DNA from: Nymphaea colorata
Lineage: Eukaryota > Streptophyta > Magnoliopsida > Nymphaeales > Nymphaeaceae
DNA length: 64,000 nt
Direction of reading: 5' to 3'
NCBI RefSeq assembly: GCF_008831285.2
Contig: NC_045150.1
Span: forward strand, 8,506,001-8,570,000
Part shown: piece by piece, positions 38,508 through 52,400 of the stretch
Numbering within the stretch: the stretch's first letter is position 1
Layout: every line of letters begins with the position of its first letter
Translations under genes and position numbers: made by a program
The notes under the pieces: generated by a model
The model's database searches: none
The model's input: only the letters and a program-made list of their open reading frames with translations
What the model was told of the DNA's origin: nothing

Positions 38508-39330
38508 GTGGAGATATCTGGAGTAAACTCAGGACTAGAGGGACAGTGCCAGCTTGGAGAAAGAAAATCTAGTGGCATCATCTCCAAGGGAGTTTATGCA
38601 ATGGCCGGAGAAGGGCTTGGTAGGCCGTCAGTTTCCGTTTCAAACTCTCATGGCTTCAACCCTTTATACTACCACGGGAAGTCACCGATATGATAGTCTC
38701 CCCTCACCTCAAATCTGGAAAGAAAATCTAGTGGCATCATCTCCAAGGGAGTTTGTGCAATGGTCGGAGAAGGGCTTGGTAGGCCGTCAGTTTCCGTTTC
38801 AAACTCTCATGGCTTCAACCCTCTATACTACAACGGGAAGTCGCCGATATGATAGTCTCCCCTCACCTGAAATCTGGTCGCATCAAGCCCCTTCTACGGC
38901 TTACTGAGTGTATGAGGGTCATATGCACTCAAGACAGGTTATATAAGTAGGGCATGACTTTGGGTAATATATGTTACCTCTTTTGTAGTAAAGGAGAATT
39001 GATTGAACATCTATTTATCCCATGTAAGTGGCTCGCTCTGTCTAGGCATGGCATGCTTCAAAGTTTTGGGCACCAGCAAGTGCCATGGAATGATGTAGAT
39101 AAAGAATTTGAGCTCTGGCCTAAGCAACAGTGGCCTTCGAAGTGGTTGTGGAAAATGAAGGAAAAAACTCTTCTTCCGGGTAATTATTTGGAGGCTATGG
39201 TGGCTTAGAACTCGTGTGGCGCATGACAAGATTGAAGTGGATGTCTTGCCTCCTTTCAAGACACATATATGGAGATCCTGTACTGAACTTTCTCGTCACT
39301 TTCTTGATGATGGTCTTCGCCTATGACTTA
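38508..39330 (+). pseudogene. Decayed non-LTR retrotransposon (LINE) 3' fragment with internal duplication
   Basis: The frame 38954-39208 reads CYLFCSKGELIEHLFIPCKW, followed by short W-rich segments. This is the pattern of the reverse-transcriptase zinc-binding (zf-RVT) domain (CxxC...EHLFxxC) found at the C-terminus of plant LINE reverse transcriptases. Just upstream, 38561-38878 is an in-frame two-copy repeat. Between and after these pieces the frame is broken by stops. Part of the tail (CACTTTCTTGATGATGG, about 39297) recurs at about 39980, suggesting a second fragment. No catalytic reverse-transcriptase motif survives, so this is a dead remnant. Confidence 0.55.
38561..38878 (+). repeat. 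159-bp in-frame tandem duplication (53 codons x 2)
   Basis: AAGAAAATCTAGTGGCATCA begins at 38561 and again at 38720. The unit length is 159 bp, a multiple of three, so the open frame 38554-38907 carries two copies of a 53-residue unit containing ENLVASSPREF and GRQFPFQTLMAST. The few differences between copies suggest a fairly recent event. Confidence 0.92.
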
Positions 39331-41562
39331 AAAAAGAAAAAAATGCTGAGCATCCCTAAATTTTTATGTACATAATATTTCTTGCAATAAAGGCAGGAGC
39401 CTACTACCTCCTAAACACGCTTCCATTGGAGACCCATTACAAACCCTTGAAATTGTATAGGCTGGTCCCCGTCCAGCTTTAAAAATGTTTTAAATGGATA
39501 GATTTTAATTTGATCAAGAGGAGAAATGATGTATTTTCTTAAATTAATATTTGTCACTTAATTGTCTAATACTATATATTTGTGTCTTGCATAGTTTAGT
39601 TCTTTTGTCTTGTCTATTAACCAAATTATCTCGAGGGGTATGGTATAGGTGGTGGGGCTAGCAGACACGCAGAGAGCATGTGGTCAGTTGATTTTGGTGA
39701 TCGCTATTCTCTTGTACCTTATAAGATATGGCGTGACACCTACACTATGTCAGGTTGGATCTATGTTTCATTTCGGAAGGATGAAAAGCATATTCGTTTG
39801 CTTGACTTGCAGCAGTAGTGGCTTTTCCTTGACTGACATAACAAGCTAATACGTAGGTTTGAATGGAAAAGGCACGTCTTGACCCCTCAACCTCGCAGGT
39901 GGTGAGTAAGGGAGAGAAGGCCAATATTGAAACGAAGGATGCTCATGAGTCGGCGTCATGAGTTGTCTGTGGTTTTTCGACACTTTCTTGATGATGGATT
40001 AGTAAAGCAGGGTGAAGGGGCATCTGTTGCCTCTCTCTCTCTCTCTGTCGCCCACCTTGAGTCTAGTAACCCAAACCCCAAGGCATAGGACTCCTTCCGT
40101 GGCTGATAGATCCACTTTGGGTGGCAGAAGGAGCCCACGGCCATAATGATCGAAATGTGACTACTCATCTAACATTGGCGTTAATGGCCAAAGGCTACTG
40201 ACTAGACTCACATCTGGACTAGTTAGACATAAATAGCATATGTAGGTGGAGTTTGATCCCAAGGACCAACCCGCCAGATCAAAATCAGGAGGCATCTGAC
40301 TCTGGTTTGGTTCAACTCAGTGCAATGAGCGTCGAATTAGTGCAGCAACCCGTTGCACTACGTTAGCTCTTTTACTTTTCAAAAAAGAAATATAGAATAT
40401 GTCACATATCCACAAGTAATTCCTCTTCAGATGCGTTTCAGTCCATTTACTGAATCTTGCTGCCACCTGATTCAAATCATTACCGCTTCGGTCACGGCTA
40501 AGAAAATTATGTTCTTGCAAATGGCGAGTCTACATGTTTGCTACAAGCACTCACAGAGCACATGGAAATTAAGAACGAAAAAATATGCTCCCAGTGTATA
40601 GCGCTCAGTCCTAAATCTAACAAATTACAAATTGATATTTTATGTTTATTATAGAAAACGACCATAGTAACACTTTCGAGTTGGAAACAAGGTGTTCTGT
40701 TTGAAACACTTGGTCTTCTGTTCCTTCCACCTAAAAAGAAATCGTCCTGGACGACAAGAACACGTCTAGTCCTACAAGACGCTAACAAGCATCAGACAAC
40801 TTTTACGGGTTTTAAATTGCAACCCGTCTATGACCTTTTAGGGTTTTTCAGTCTGACCCGTAGGAATGTGATTGAAAAACCGGAAAACGCTTCTTTATGG
40901 ACAGTCCACTTTGAAAAAGCTTTTCAAGCCATCATCAACCATGTTAGTGTCGTTGGTTTCGAAGTCCAAGGTCAATATTTTACGAAAGTATACAACGAAT
41001 TGACCTACTCGGAGGTGAGGTACTTTCCAAAAAGTAAATTAATTCGGAAAAGAATGTGAAAATTGCATCATTTGTTGGATCCACGTGCCAGCCTATCTTG
41101 AAAGGCAATCTATTTTTTAAAATAAAAAACTGTCCTTTTCTGTGCAGACTGCCTAGGCACCATAGCCAGAGCTTAGGCTGGCCTTAACTATAAAATTTTC
41201 TACGATGTATTTTGACTTGATCAAAGAAGAGTTTATCGACAATCACATCGAGTTGCTCTTGCGCAAAGACGGAAAGGAAATAACTAAATACATAAACAAT
41301 TACATGCATCTTCTGATGACCAAGCGCTCCTTCCACAATACCTTAGCAATCGAGGTGGTGTAAGTCTAAATTATGTGGAACTTAGCATTCCTCAGATTAT
41401 GGTGGTCACGATTTACATTTTCAATGGATTAACCCAAACTGAGCTGAGTCCTCTCCAACCATGAGTGGTGATTCTGCTCGTGCTGGATCTCTCCTGTAAG
41501 AAACATTACATCGGGCTGTACAGTTTCTTAGTTGGCTATAAAAATCACCTGATTTGATTGTT
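39331..41562. other. Non-coding / degraded repeat DNA
   Basis: 39640-40010 shows fragments like the preceding LINE remnant. A short CT microsatellite lies at about 40031-40047. The frames at 40317-40601, 40507-40788 and 40817-41059, and a short frame starting MYFDLIKEEFIDNH (about 41204-41360), have no motif I recognise. 41400-41562 is the likely 3' untranslated region of the gene that ends at 41563. Confidence 0.5.
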
Positions 41563-44500
41563 CTATTGGTCATACGTCTCCAATTCTCTAAACCTGCGGT
41601 CCCAATCTCTGGCTTCATAGTCCTGATCGGAGAAATCCTTCTCAGTACTATAGACGATACGATCCCGTCCAATGACAGTTCGCTTTGCCATGTCCCGTGC
41701 ACTGGACAGCTGTTTAATGCACAAAAACGTAAATCAAGATCACAAGCCAGACATCACAGGCGAGGCAAAAACAAAACTGGGAAAAACCAAAGACCAGTTG
41801 AATAACACGAACTTTTGCAACTTAGATGAATGAGAGCAGGACCATCTTATCTAAATCTACAAAGGAAAACTAGAATTAAACTGACCATCACGAACTCATA
41901 TTGAAAATTTTGTAGCCGCAATATCCTTTTTTTTATATCAAGGGTCATATTTGTTAGCTTGCTTACACCGTCTGTTCATTCTAGCTCACTTTTTGCCATT
42001 GTGCTTTATCAGACACAGAAGTTCCTTGAATGAGGAAGAGTTGAACCGCAGAAAAATAAGCCAGAATAACAGTCATTCAATGAAGTTACCTTTTGTCTGA
42101 GGGGTGGGTCAGGCATTTCAAGTACCCGAGCCCACTGTTCTCTTGCTTTGTTTCTTTTTTCTATTTCCCCATTTGTTTTTCTAACCAAAAACCACCGGAA
42201 AAGCGGAATTGCAAAGAAAGAGGCTGCATAAACCTGCATAAATAAAAAACAAATTTACTCATTAATTTTCCTATTCATATTAAACAAACATCAAGTCAAG
42301 GACGAACAGAAATAATAGCATACTATCATACTCCCAGAGAAGGCAGGAGAGGAATGAATAGCCAAAGATAGATGAGAGCCTCAGCAGTATGGAATCAACC
42401 ATCATTGGAGCGTGGTGGTAGGATTCTCTTTTACCGAGGAGGCACTAAAATTGAATTGCTTGACATAATAGTATGTAGTTTACATAACCGTAGGGGGAAG
42501 GGCCTGGATGCAACCTTAGGACATTACAAGCATGGTGTACAGCTGGAGTTTTATACGTAAATCTAGAATATACACGGTTGGCAGTAGGAACATTTTAAGC
42601 AGACCTTCACATATTCATGTGTTCTCATGCAACCAACCGCTTTGACACATGCCAGAATGCATGCATAGAATCACTACCTGTGCCTGTTTGTGGCCTGGAA
42701 TTCCCTTTCATGAGCTGGGGGTAGACTGGCCGAACCCCATTGACAGACTAGCAAGCCCATGCACTTTTACAGGTAAGTTCGAGATTAACTTCTCTTAAGA
42801 AGCACATGCTCTATCAATATGCATGGTTGGATACAATAATCAGCAGTTTGGTATTTGACTCTAGATGCTTTCGTGATGGCTAAGACAACCCTTCTGTGAT
42901 GCTGCAAACTGCTATAGTCCCCAAACAAGGAAATGCGCCAACTCTAACAGCAGAATGAAAATACATAGACCCCTCATGGACACCATTATGCATACCAACC
43001 AAGGGCATCATGCTCTGTGCAAGTAGAGCGAAGAGATGCTAATAATAGACTAGATGCTAATAGACTACTAGGTACGAATTTTTAGAAGGAGCCAAGACAA
43101 ACAAAAGAAAGGTAGAAGTTCACCTGAAGAAGTGGAAATATGTCCATGACGAATGAAATAAATCCCCCTCTCGTGATTCCCACATTCCTTCAATTGAAAA
43201 AGGAAAAAAGTCCAGACTGTCAATAAAACCATACTGTATTGACTCATAGAAATAATTCTTGAGAGTGAGAAGACATACTTCAACATGCTGCTTAAAATGA
43301 TGACTCCAACTAGGTTAAGGGCACCCAATCCAATAACCATAGCCCTCTCTGACTTTCCTGTTTTACTGCAATATCACACCATAGACAGAAAAATGAATAA
43401 AACCTTGTTCCTTGAAATATATGGTAGCCAATACAAAATTAATTTCATCAAACATCTAGATGAAAAATATTAGTCATATATAAGATAAACAGAAAAAGAA
43501 AACATAATAATGAACCACTGAAGAACAATTTTTGTCTCCCCAAAACATGGATAACCTGAAAACATGGATAAACGTTATGATTATATTCTTTCCCACAATG
43601 TAGTCCATTGGTTGGTTTATATTCTTAGACAACCAAGTACAATTGGCGAATTACTAAATGCATCTATTTGAATATTTCTCTCATATATAATCCACCGACT
43701 GTTTCAGTTTCAATAAGCAATTGAACAAAAATTCCAGTAAAGGTCATGTCTCTTCCGAGCCTCACTCTTCCTTTCCAGTTGTTGGAACTTCGGTGTACCA
43801 AAGACTGAAGAATGAGCAATGCCCTTTTGGAGTGTTATATGTTCTATTTCAGTAAGGATAATAACAGTAGATCGTTATTGAACAGTATTAGTACATATCA
43901 TACATTAAATAAACTTGAAATGATGGACAAGAAACATGTCTACTGATGACAGCTTCCATTCTGCTACTATGCATAGAGGTAGTCACGTATCAATCAAAAA
44001 TATGAAATTAAAAGAAAGAAAGAAAAATATACACAGTAATACAACAAGCATTTCACATGTCATGCCCAACACATAACGGCAACTAGAGCACCCAAAAGTA
44101 CTAAAGGTGGCACGAGTACACCATGTATGGACAAATGCACAAGCATGGCAATCAGTAAGAAAAGACTCATTCTCATATTATTTTGTAATTCAGTTTGCTA
44201 TACTGTTTAAACAAAATAAAAAAAATATAAAAAACCAACCTGAATGGCCATTTCTTCTCCTTAAAAAATTTCTCAACTCCTCCTACCCATTCATTCCACC
44301 TTCTCCCAACATACTCCTTTCTTCCCACCCCTTGGGACAAGGCAGTTCTTTGTAATGACGGAAATTTATAGACAATATTACCCTGCCAACAAAGGGAATT
44401 TGTGTCAAGGAGTATGTAAGCAAATCGAGTGATATATGGAACTTCCTTCTGGACACAGCAGCTATACATAAACTAAAAATACTTAACTGTCGTAATCGAC

Positions 44501-46438
44501 AAATGTAAATAGTGAAAAGAGGACCACTTCATCAAGAGAGAAGTATACCAAGATAGGTCTCTCCCAAAGAGGCCTATCAAAATGTGACTCTTACTCACCT
44601 TGAGATTGCTCACTGCACTATGTACTATGAAAATAACAATCATCCGGGAAGGCAAAAAGAAAATATACCCAGCTTAAAATTCAAGCTTGTGATGTTCACA
44701 CTCATCGCACATGACTTTGATAAGTCAGAGAGAACAACATGACCAAGAATTAGAGTGTAACAATAGACATGAATGAAGATGAAAATAAGCATGAAAATGA
44801 AAATAAGTATATATATATGTATATATATATATATATATAGCATTCTTAACCTTCTAAAATAATTTCTAACACAATTAGAGCAATAACATGCCCAACAGCA
44901 GCAACACGCGGTATTCTTTATACTTCTCAAGTAGAGTTGTTTAGTGATCACAGGGGGCTTGAAATGCCATGATAAATCAATTCCCTATAACCTCACCAAT
45001 AAACCAATTCCCAAAGGCATGTTTCTTACGGCACTTGATGTGAAAGATGATACAAAGCAGAAACAACACATAACGAAGATATCAGTAAACAAACAAAAAA
45101 AACCATTCACGTGAAGTACTATTTCTGGCTTAGTTGATGCTTAAAATTCATCTATTTGATAACAGGCTACTGAATGATGTGTGGTGGATCCGGAAGTCCT
45201 AGTAGGGGATATCTATACAAATAGATCAGAGAGGAGAGGATGTAAACAATGGCAGGGTTAAAGCTTTTGTACAAAATTGCTCCTTCAAGGCTTAATCTAA
45301 CATTTGCATAATATATTTACTTATCTTGTGGGAACAGAAACAAGTAAAGGGTAGAAGGTAAATTCAAAAATCAGAGATCGGTACTTAGATCACTGTTTTA
45401 TGTATGTTCCATCATTAACAGAATCTTTCCCAGCTTTTCTATCAATAGATAAAACATTCACCTGTCTACAGAGGCCAATGCCCCTAACAAATGCCAATAT
45501 TTTCACCAAATAGTATCTATGTTGTCCAAATTGATTTTCCTCGTATCAACTTGTGCCCAATATCACAGAGAATCCAACTCATCTAACTAAGACCTACCAT
45601 AGCTAAAAAAGCCTTCAATTAGTTCAAAGACAAAACAAGCAAACTACAACAGCTCATAAAATCATCAGTGAGGTCCAAACTGTTTATTGTGTCTACCAAA
45701 AGACTTCTGAAAATCAAATCAACAAAAGAATGTCTGAAACAAAAGGTTTAAATTTTAAAGAGTATAAAGGAAAAGTTTCCATTTAACGCTTCAAGGTCAA
45801 AGACCAAATGCTTGATTCTCCAAAATACCTTGTCATCAACTTCAGGATATCCATCAAACCGTAACAGGACAGGCAATATAAACGATTCATCTTCCTGCAT
45901 ACGTGACAAACAAGAATATAAACAATCTGGGAATTGAATGACATAAAAAGACCTAGGATCAGCAACCAATAAAGCAGATCAACTTCTCTGAAATTGTTAT
46001 TTTCATGAAGTATGTGGCAGAAATGAACATGTGAAAGCATAAATCATGAGTTCTTGTCGATGACAAGAAAAACACCCAAAAAATTGACTGCAACATTCTT
46101 CATTTAACCTAAAGTCACATGGATTAACCAAGACAAGGGCCGCACCTGAGTTGCAGGTGCAGGTGCAGTTCCCCGCTCGGACAGTTCAAATTCAGTAAGG
46201 GCAGTCATACCAAGACTTGTGAGCACCCACAACTCAACTTGAGATAGCAAATCAGATGCAGTCAAATACCATGCAGTCCAAATCTGACCTAATTTAACAT
46301 TTAAAAAGTGCCTATTGACTTAAGCTAGAGGACTTTATCCCCATTTCTTCTCCGTCTCCTCCCCTATTGCTTCCTCTCCCTCTTTCTCAGAACTCTCCAG
46401 TTATGGCAACAGAAACCAGTTCACAGAAACCTTTATCC

Positions 46439-46477
<39 letters not shown>

Positions 46478-49400
46478 ACTCCCTCTTCCACCGGCAGTGA
46501 CCAGAAATTAGAAACCTCACCGGCACAGGTGGTGATTGGTGCTCTCAAGCATCCCTGTCCACTGTCCAGTGTTCTCTCTCTCTCTGTGGGTGCTCCTACC
46601 ACAACTATCTCCTCTCCCTCCAATGTTGACCTCCCTCCCATCATCACCTCATGCTTACAACCATCAGACATCACTCCGGCATCAAATGAATTTCAAATGA
46701 AAAACATAGGACTCATAATACAATCTGTCTGCCAGTATCTCAGTGTGAAGCAATCTAATTTTGATGCACACTTTGAACAAACAAATCAAACAACATTGTT
46801 TTCATGCATTATCCTACCAACTTATATACCTTTGTTTCCTCCACAGGTAGCACATCAAGATATGGAGCAAGTTCTTCAGCTGTTACAGTACCACCATTAG
46901 AAGATACGTACTGACCAATCTGTCATCATAAATCCCAACGCAAACAGTCAATTCCTTGAGTCAATCTAAATCAAACAAGGAAAGAAAAACTTCAAACTGG
47001 GGATATCCTAGAGAAGGAGAAATTATCACAAGCCATATCAAGTTAAACCCCCCCCCCCCCCACCCCCCCAAAAAAAACAAAAAAACAAACGAAAACTACA
47101 CGTGGAATTGAGTTTACTAGGAACAAGATAGAATCATCTGGCAGCATTTACCAATATCCATGGATCATCAGAACCTTATCCTTCAAGCCAGACAACAAAC
47201 AACAGGCAAATCATAGACATGAAGAAGAGAAAAACCAAAACCATTGAAGTTGTAATAGCAGAACAAATGCTCACATATACATTAGGGCTGAAACCCAAAA
47301 AAAAAAAACAAAGATCAGCATTTGCGAATAAATGCAAATATTTGTATGAAAATAAGGTAGGCTAAAAACTTTAATAGTAGACAAAAAATAAAGTGCCACT
47401 CTAGAACAAAGAATTGCCTTTATGAATTGGTCCCAATCTTGTGTGTCCAAGGTTACCAGAAAAACTGAAAGGAATTAAAAAATTTAAGAGATTCATTTTG
47501 GAGATGATGGGCAAAGGACAAAATAAAAGGAAAGAGGGGGACCCAAAGAATTTGGTGTAGTAACCAGCATAAAAGTTTCTCTAACTACATTGTGACCACT
47601 CTCTTTCTACCATTTACACTGTGTGCACACTCTTTTCACCACTTATGTATGGAGGATAATGACAAGAATGTTGGCTGGTTTTTCTACAAGTGCAGTGCAA
47701 TAAATTACAAATAATCTCTGAGCCAGATATGATACAGTTCTATAAATAATGATGAAGTAAACCAAAAATAGTTCACCCATGAAAACTTTCTGTGAAGCAG
47801 CAAATATTTAACGTAGCAAGCTCAGAAGCATTTTTTGAAAAAAAATGCACAAAATTCAAGAAAATATGTTCAAGAGACTACAACCTGCACAAACCAAAAT
47901 GTTAGAAGATCACGACAATATTGTGCGACTAAAAAGTTTTTACATGAATAATCCAAAAGAGCAGGTGCTGAGTTCGTCTCCTTGTCATCTGTGATCTCAA
48001 ACACATATAGCAACTGGACTAAATATATCCCTCAAAGCGAACTAACTATATGTAACTGAATTTCAACAGTAAGTGTGCTTGCCAAGGCCTTACAATGGCA
48101 TGATTAAGTATCTTTACCCGATGATGGCAGCCCAGAATTTTCAGTAGATTAATAAAACACAAATCTACAATGACTTATAGTTGAACAATTATTTCTAGTT
48201 CCAGAGATTATTGTGGAACTTAATAACACAAGAAGGAAATAAGTTAATAGACAGCACCAAGACAATTAGTTCAGCTGTATCTGTCCAACAAAACCTGCTG
48301 GAGTTGTGAACTTACCAATTTCCATCTCTCTTCTTCAATCCCTTGATTAGGATCTCCATCACCAAAAACAAAAGAAAATACCTACACCAATAGCAATTTA
48401 AAGTTCATTGAAGTTTCGTAACAGCAAAATTTTTAGAACAAACAGAAAAACAACTCAACCATTCAGTATTACAGATTCAACAAAATTCATCCCATCATCT
48501 GTTCTCATCTGTCGCCTCCGATAGAAATATGGATCCCAGTACCTGAAATATGTTTACAAGAGGCAATAAGATCTCCATCACAATGTAGGTTGCAAAGGAT
48601 CATCATCAACAAATAGTTATTCAAAGATGTAGAATAATTGATTTTATAGCATGTTGCACATATATGAACACACACATCCCTTCATGGAGAATATGCGCAT
48701 TCACAAGCATAATTATATAGATCTGGAAACTTTTGGCTTCCATGTAATCAGGTTGGAGTTTAGATACTACTGTTTAAAACTTTGAGGCAGTACACAAGAT
48801 TAAAAAGCCATATCCTTTTCTAAGCAAATCAGCTTAAACGCCACTCACTGATTCAGGCTTGCCAGAAACCCAACTTATGGAGTCAGTCTAACATTTCCAG
48901 AGTCACCCTGAGTCCCTGATGGAGCAGGGTGAATGTAAGAAAGAAGAATTAAGTCAGGCACACAAATTGAAAAGACAGTTGAAGTTTGTTTAACTAAAGC
49001 CTTGGTAATCTCTTACACAGACCAAGGAAATAATGCTGAAAGACATTGCACACCATCATTAGGAATCACATAGAAGAACCTTAGCATTCACACTTCTCCA
49101 GGATTGGACCATCCAAATGCGGTTTCCTCCTTCACAGAAACTCACCAGGCTAGATCACAAATGAAATTGTTTACTAACAAGACGAAGAGGTCCACCTAAT
49201 GTCACATGCCCAAGAAGTGACATTGCCTACTTCATAACGCTTCATTAGCCTAAAACACCACGAAAATTATAGTTTTAAGAACCAAATGTATACTGCATCT
49301 AAGACTAGGAGCTATTCAAAGTCTCAATTTGTTGAAGAAGCTCTGGGGTGAAAATGTGAAGTAGACAATTCAGGAAAGAGTAGTGGTCTAGTATCTTGTG

Positions 49401-52400
49401 AATTTATTCCTCACACAACAACCAGAATAAGAAGCATGAATACAGATAGGGCCTGGGTTTCTAAAGCTAAAATGGAGCAAGTGTAGCATCTACATCCAAC
49501 TATAGTAAAATAGAAAATCTTCCAAATTCCCTAGTGTCAATCCTTGCTTTCAAATTAAAAAAGGATCTATTCTGGAGATAATTGGAGAGTTTATCAAATC
49601 TAGAGCTGGCCGTCTTGCGTGTTAGCCACCTTACGTGTTACAATCAGATAACAAACTCCCAATGCAATAAAACAATCTGTCTTTTTCTGACATGAAGTAA
49701 CATATGAATCCTTGATTTTAATGCAAAGGCTTCACCAGAAGGGTAATATGACAATTTGGTTTTTTTTTTAAATGGACTAATACATGAATCCTCAACTTCA
49801 AATACAAAGGTTTCACCTGAAGGTCTGGCATTAAATCATTAATCTCATTAAAGCAAGTGCCAAATGATTGATGCATCAAAAAACAGCTCCTTGAATTTCA
49901 ATCACAACCACAAGCTTACTTTCTCAGACATCCCAAGTGTAGTTGGGACCATAAAAAAACATCTTCACTACACACACAAAACTTACAAAATGATAAAACT
50001 AATAACCAAGCTATTAAACCAATTTATTATGCCTTATTTTCAGGAAATTCATTTCTCAGACAGCACAACAAATGACAATCTAACAAGCCACAAGGAACTG
50101 TCATGTTATTACCAAAATAAATCCGATGGCCGAAAATAAAAAGCAAAACCAGGACTGTAGCCTCTTTCTCGTCTCCCACGGCCATCGTCATCACTGCAAC
50201 AACGAAAAAGAAAGCAATAAACATTAAAAAGGATACCAAACTAGTGAATTGGAAATAGAACACTGATTTCTACATATACTAAATGGAAGATGCACCTTGT
50301 CCATAAGATAAGATTTTGGGTTTTTCAAGCATACTAAGATCACCAAACTTTAGATACTAAAGAGGTAGTGCATTAGACATAGTATATACCTTCTACTGGA
50401 AACAAGGGCAATAATTGTGGTGTAAACAAGAACAATCGAGACAATTAATGCTGTTCCAAATGATACCCGAACCAAATATTCAGCAACAGCCTGAAAAGGC
50501 ATGGATAAGATCTTATTAAGGTACAACAGACACAGTATGCTTAAAAGATACAGACTGGATGTATGAAGAATAAAAAGACCTTTGATTTCTCCAGCAGAGG
50601 TTCCACTCTCATCCTAACAGACTTTGCAGCAAGTTTTGATCGATAATCCCTTGGGAAGACATAAAGAACATCACCTTCATCAGAGACCTGTCAACACAAT
50701 CTTGAAAGAGATTGCTTTCACAAAACCGAAACTTTCAAAATTATAAAGAATAATAAGTTAGTACTTTAACATGAACTAAGTAAAACAAGACCTATGTCAA
50801 CCAAAGCCCCTTAACCATGAAAACCACCAGGGTTATTGAAAGCTTGGTTATGAAAACAAAATAATTGATATAAAAATGAAGAAAACATGCACAATGAATC
50901 AAGGTCATTGAAAAAGCATTTCTGAGCTTAGAACATGAGGACCAAAATGCTTCCCGTTGTACTTGCATGAATTTATGATAAATAACATTTACGATAACCA
51001 AAAGGGCAAGGACAGTTTATGAACAAGTAATTGTAAATAGCCACCAAAAACTAAAAGTTACAATCCCAATATTATCAAAGAAAACCTAGACCATCCCTCT
51101 AAGTGTACGAACTATAGCATGATGATGCCCCTTACCGCCACTTATCAACTATAATATCGACAACTAGGTTTTGCACTTCAATATGGAAGGAACAATTGAA
51201 AAGGCAAGATTTTCTACTATCATGCTATTACTTATTAGCACCCTTCTTACAGCACAATAACAGTTTGTTAATTCTTAATAACGAACTGTTAATGTTGCCA
51301 ACCAGCCACTACAGGAGCATCATGCACATGACAAATGTGATCATGCTGGTAACAGGAACATATATAGACAATAAGATGTTACAATGACTGATGACATGGC
51401 GACTTTTAACACTATAAAGTTAGAAATAAGGTTGACCATCATCATTCATGTGATGATAGAGAAGGAAAAACAAAAACAAAGCTTCCAGTTATAACTTACG
51501 AGGGGGCCAGAAATTTCTTACAAAGGGGATGTATATCAATTGAAACGGCAAGATTTTCTGAAAAGGCAAGATTTTCTACAACCAAGCCCCATCTAACCAT
51601 CATGTTATTACTTATTAGCACTCTTATTACAAGATAATGTGTTAAGCTACAGGAACGTCATTCACATGACACGTGACCAGCCTGGTAACAGGATTGACAG
51701 AAATGGTTACTTTCTTGACATTACAGAGTTAGGAAGAAGGTTGGTCGCCAACATGCACATGAATTATGAAGAAAAAGAAGAACAAGAATAAAGCTTCGGT
51801 TATAACTTATGAAGAGGCTGGAAAGTTCTTACGAAGGGGACATATATCAATTGAAAAGGAAAGATTTTTTACCACCTTGACCATCTCAACCAACATGTTA
51901 TTACTTGTTATCACTCTTCCAACAAGATAATGCACTATACTACAGGAACATCATGCACATGACACATGTGAACATGCTGGTAAGGGGCACATTAAGATGT
52001 TATAATTTTATAAACTCATAATGACTGATGAAAAGGTGACTGTTTTGACATTGGTCGACATGTATGTGAATGATGGAAAAAAGGAAAAACAAAATTAAAG
52101 CTTCCAGATACAACTTATGAGAGTACTGGGAAGTTCTTAGGGGACCAAAATAGCATGCAGGTTAGTGTTGTTCTCATGTGTAGACAGCAAATCGCTTACA
52201 AGCACTGGCACTTCAAATACCAGGAAAAAAAACGTTTTCATAAGTCATTAACCTTGAATTTTCAACAGTGATCCAGAAAAGAAGACATTGATCACTGAAG
52301 GATGAAGGCAATTGAATTGATGATTTCTTGTTTCCGTTGTGCACGGTCATCTCAAGAAAACAATAATTTTTATGTCCACAGAGATCCCAAATAATATTCT

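Noticed and set aside
40817-41059. 80-codon frame suggestive of a protein fragment
   Set aside because: No motif, start context, splice partner or neighbour supports it; too weak to call.
46367-46900. 177-codon plus-strand frame rich in Ser/Leu/Thr
   Set aside because: It lies in an intron of the minus-strand gene, is seeded by the CT/CA microsatellite and overlaps a real exon on the other strand.
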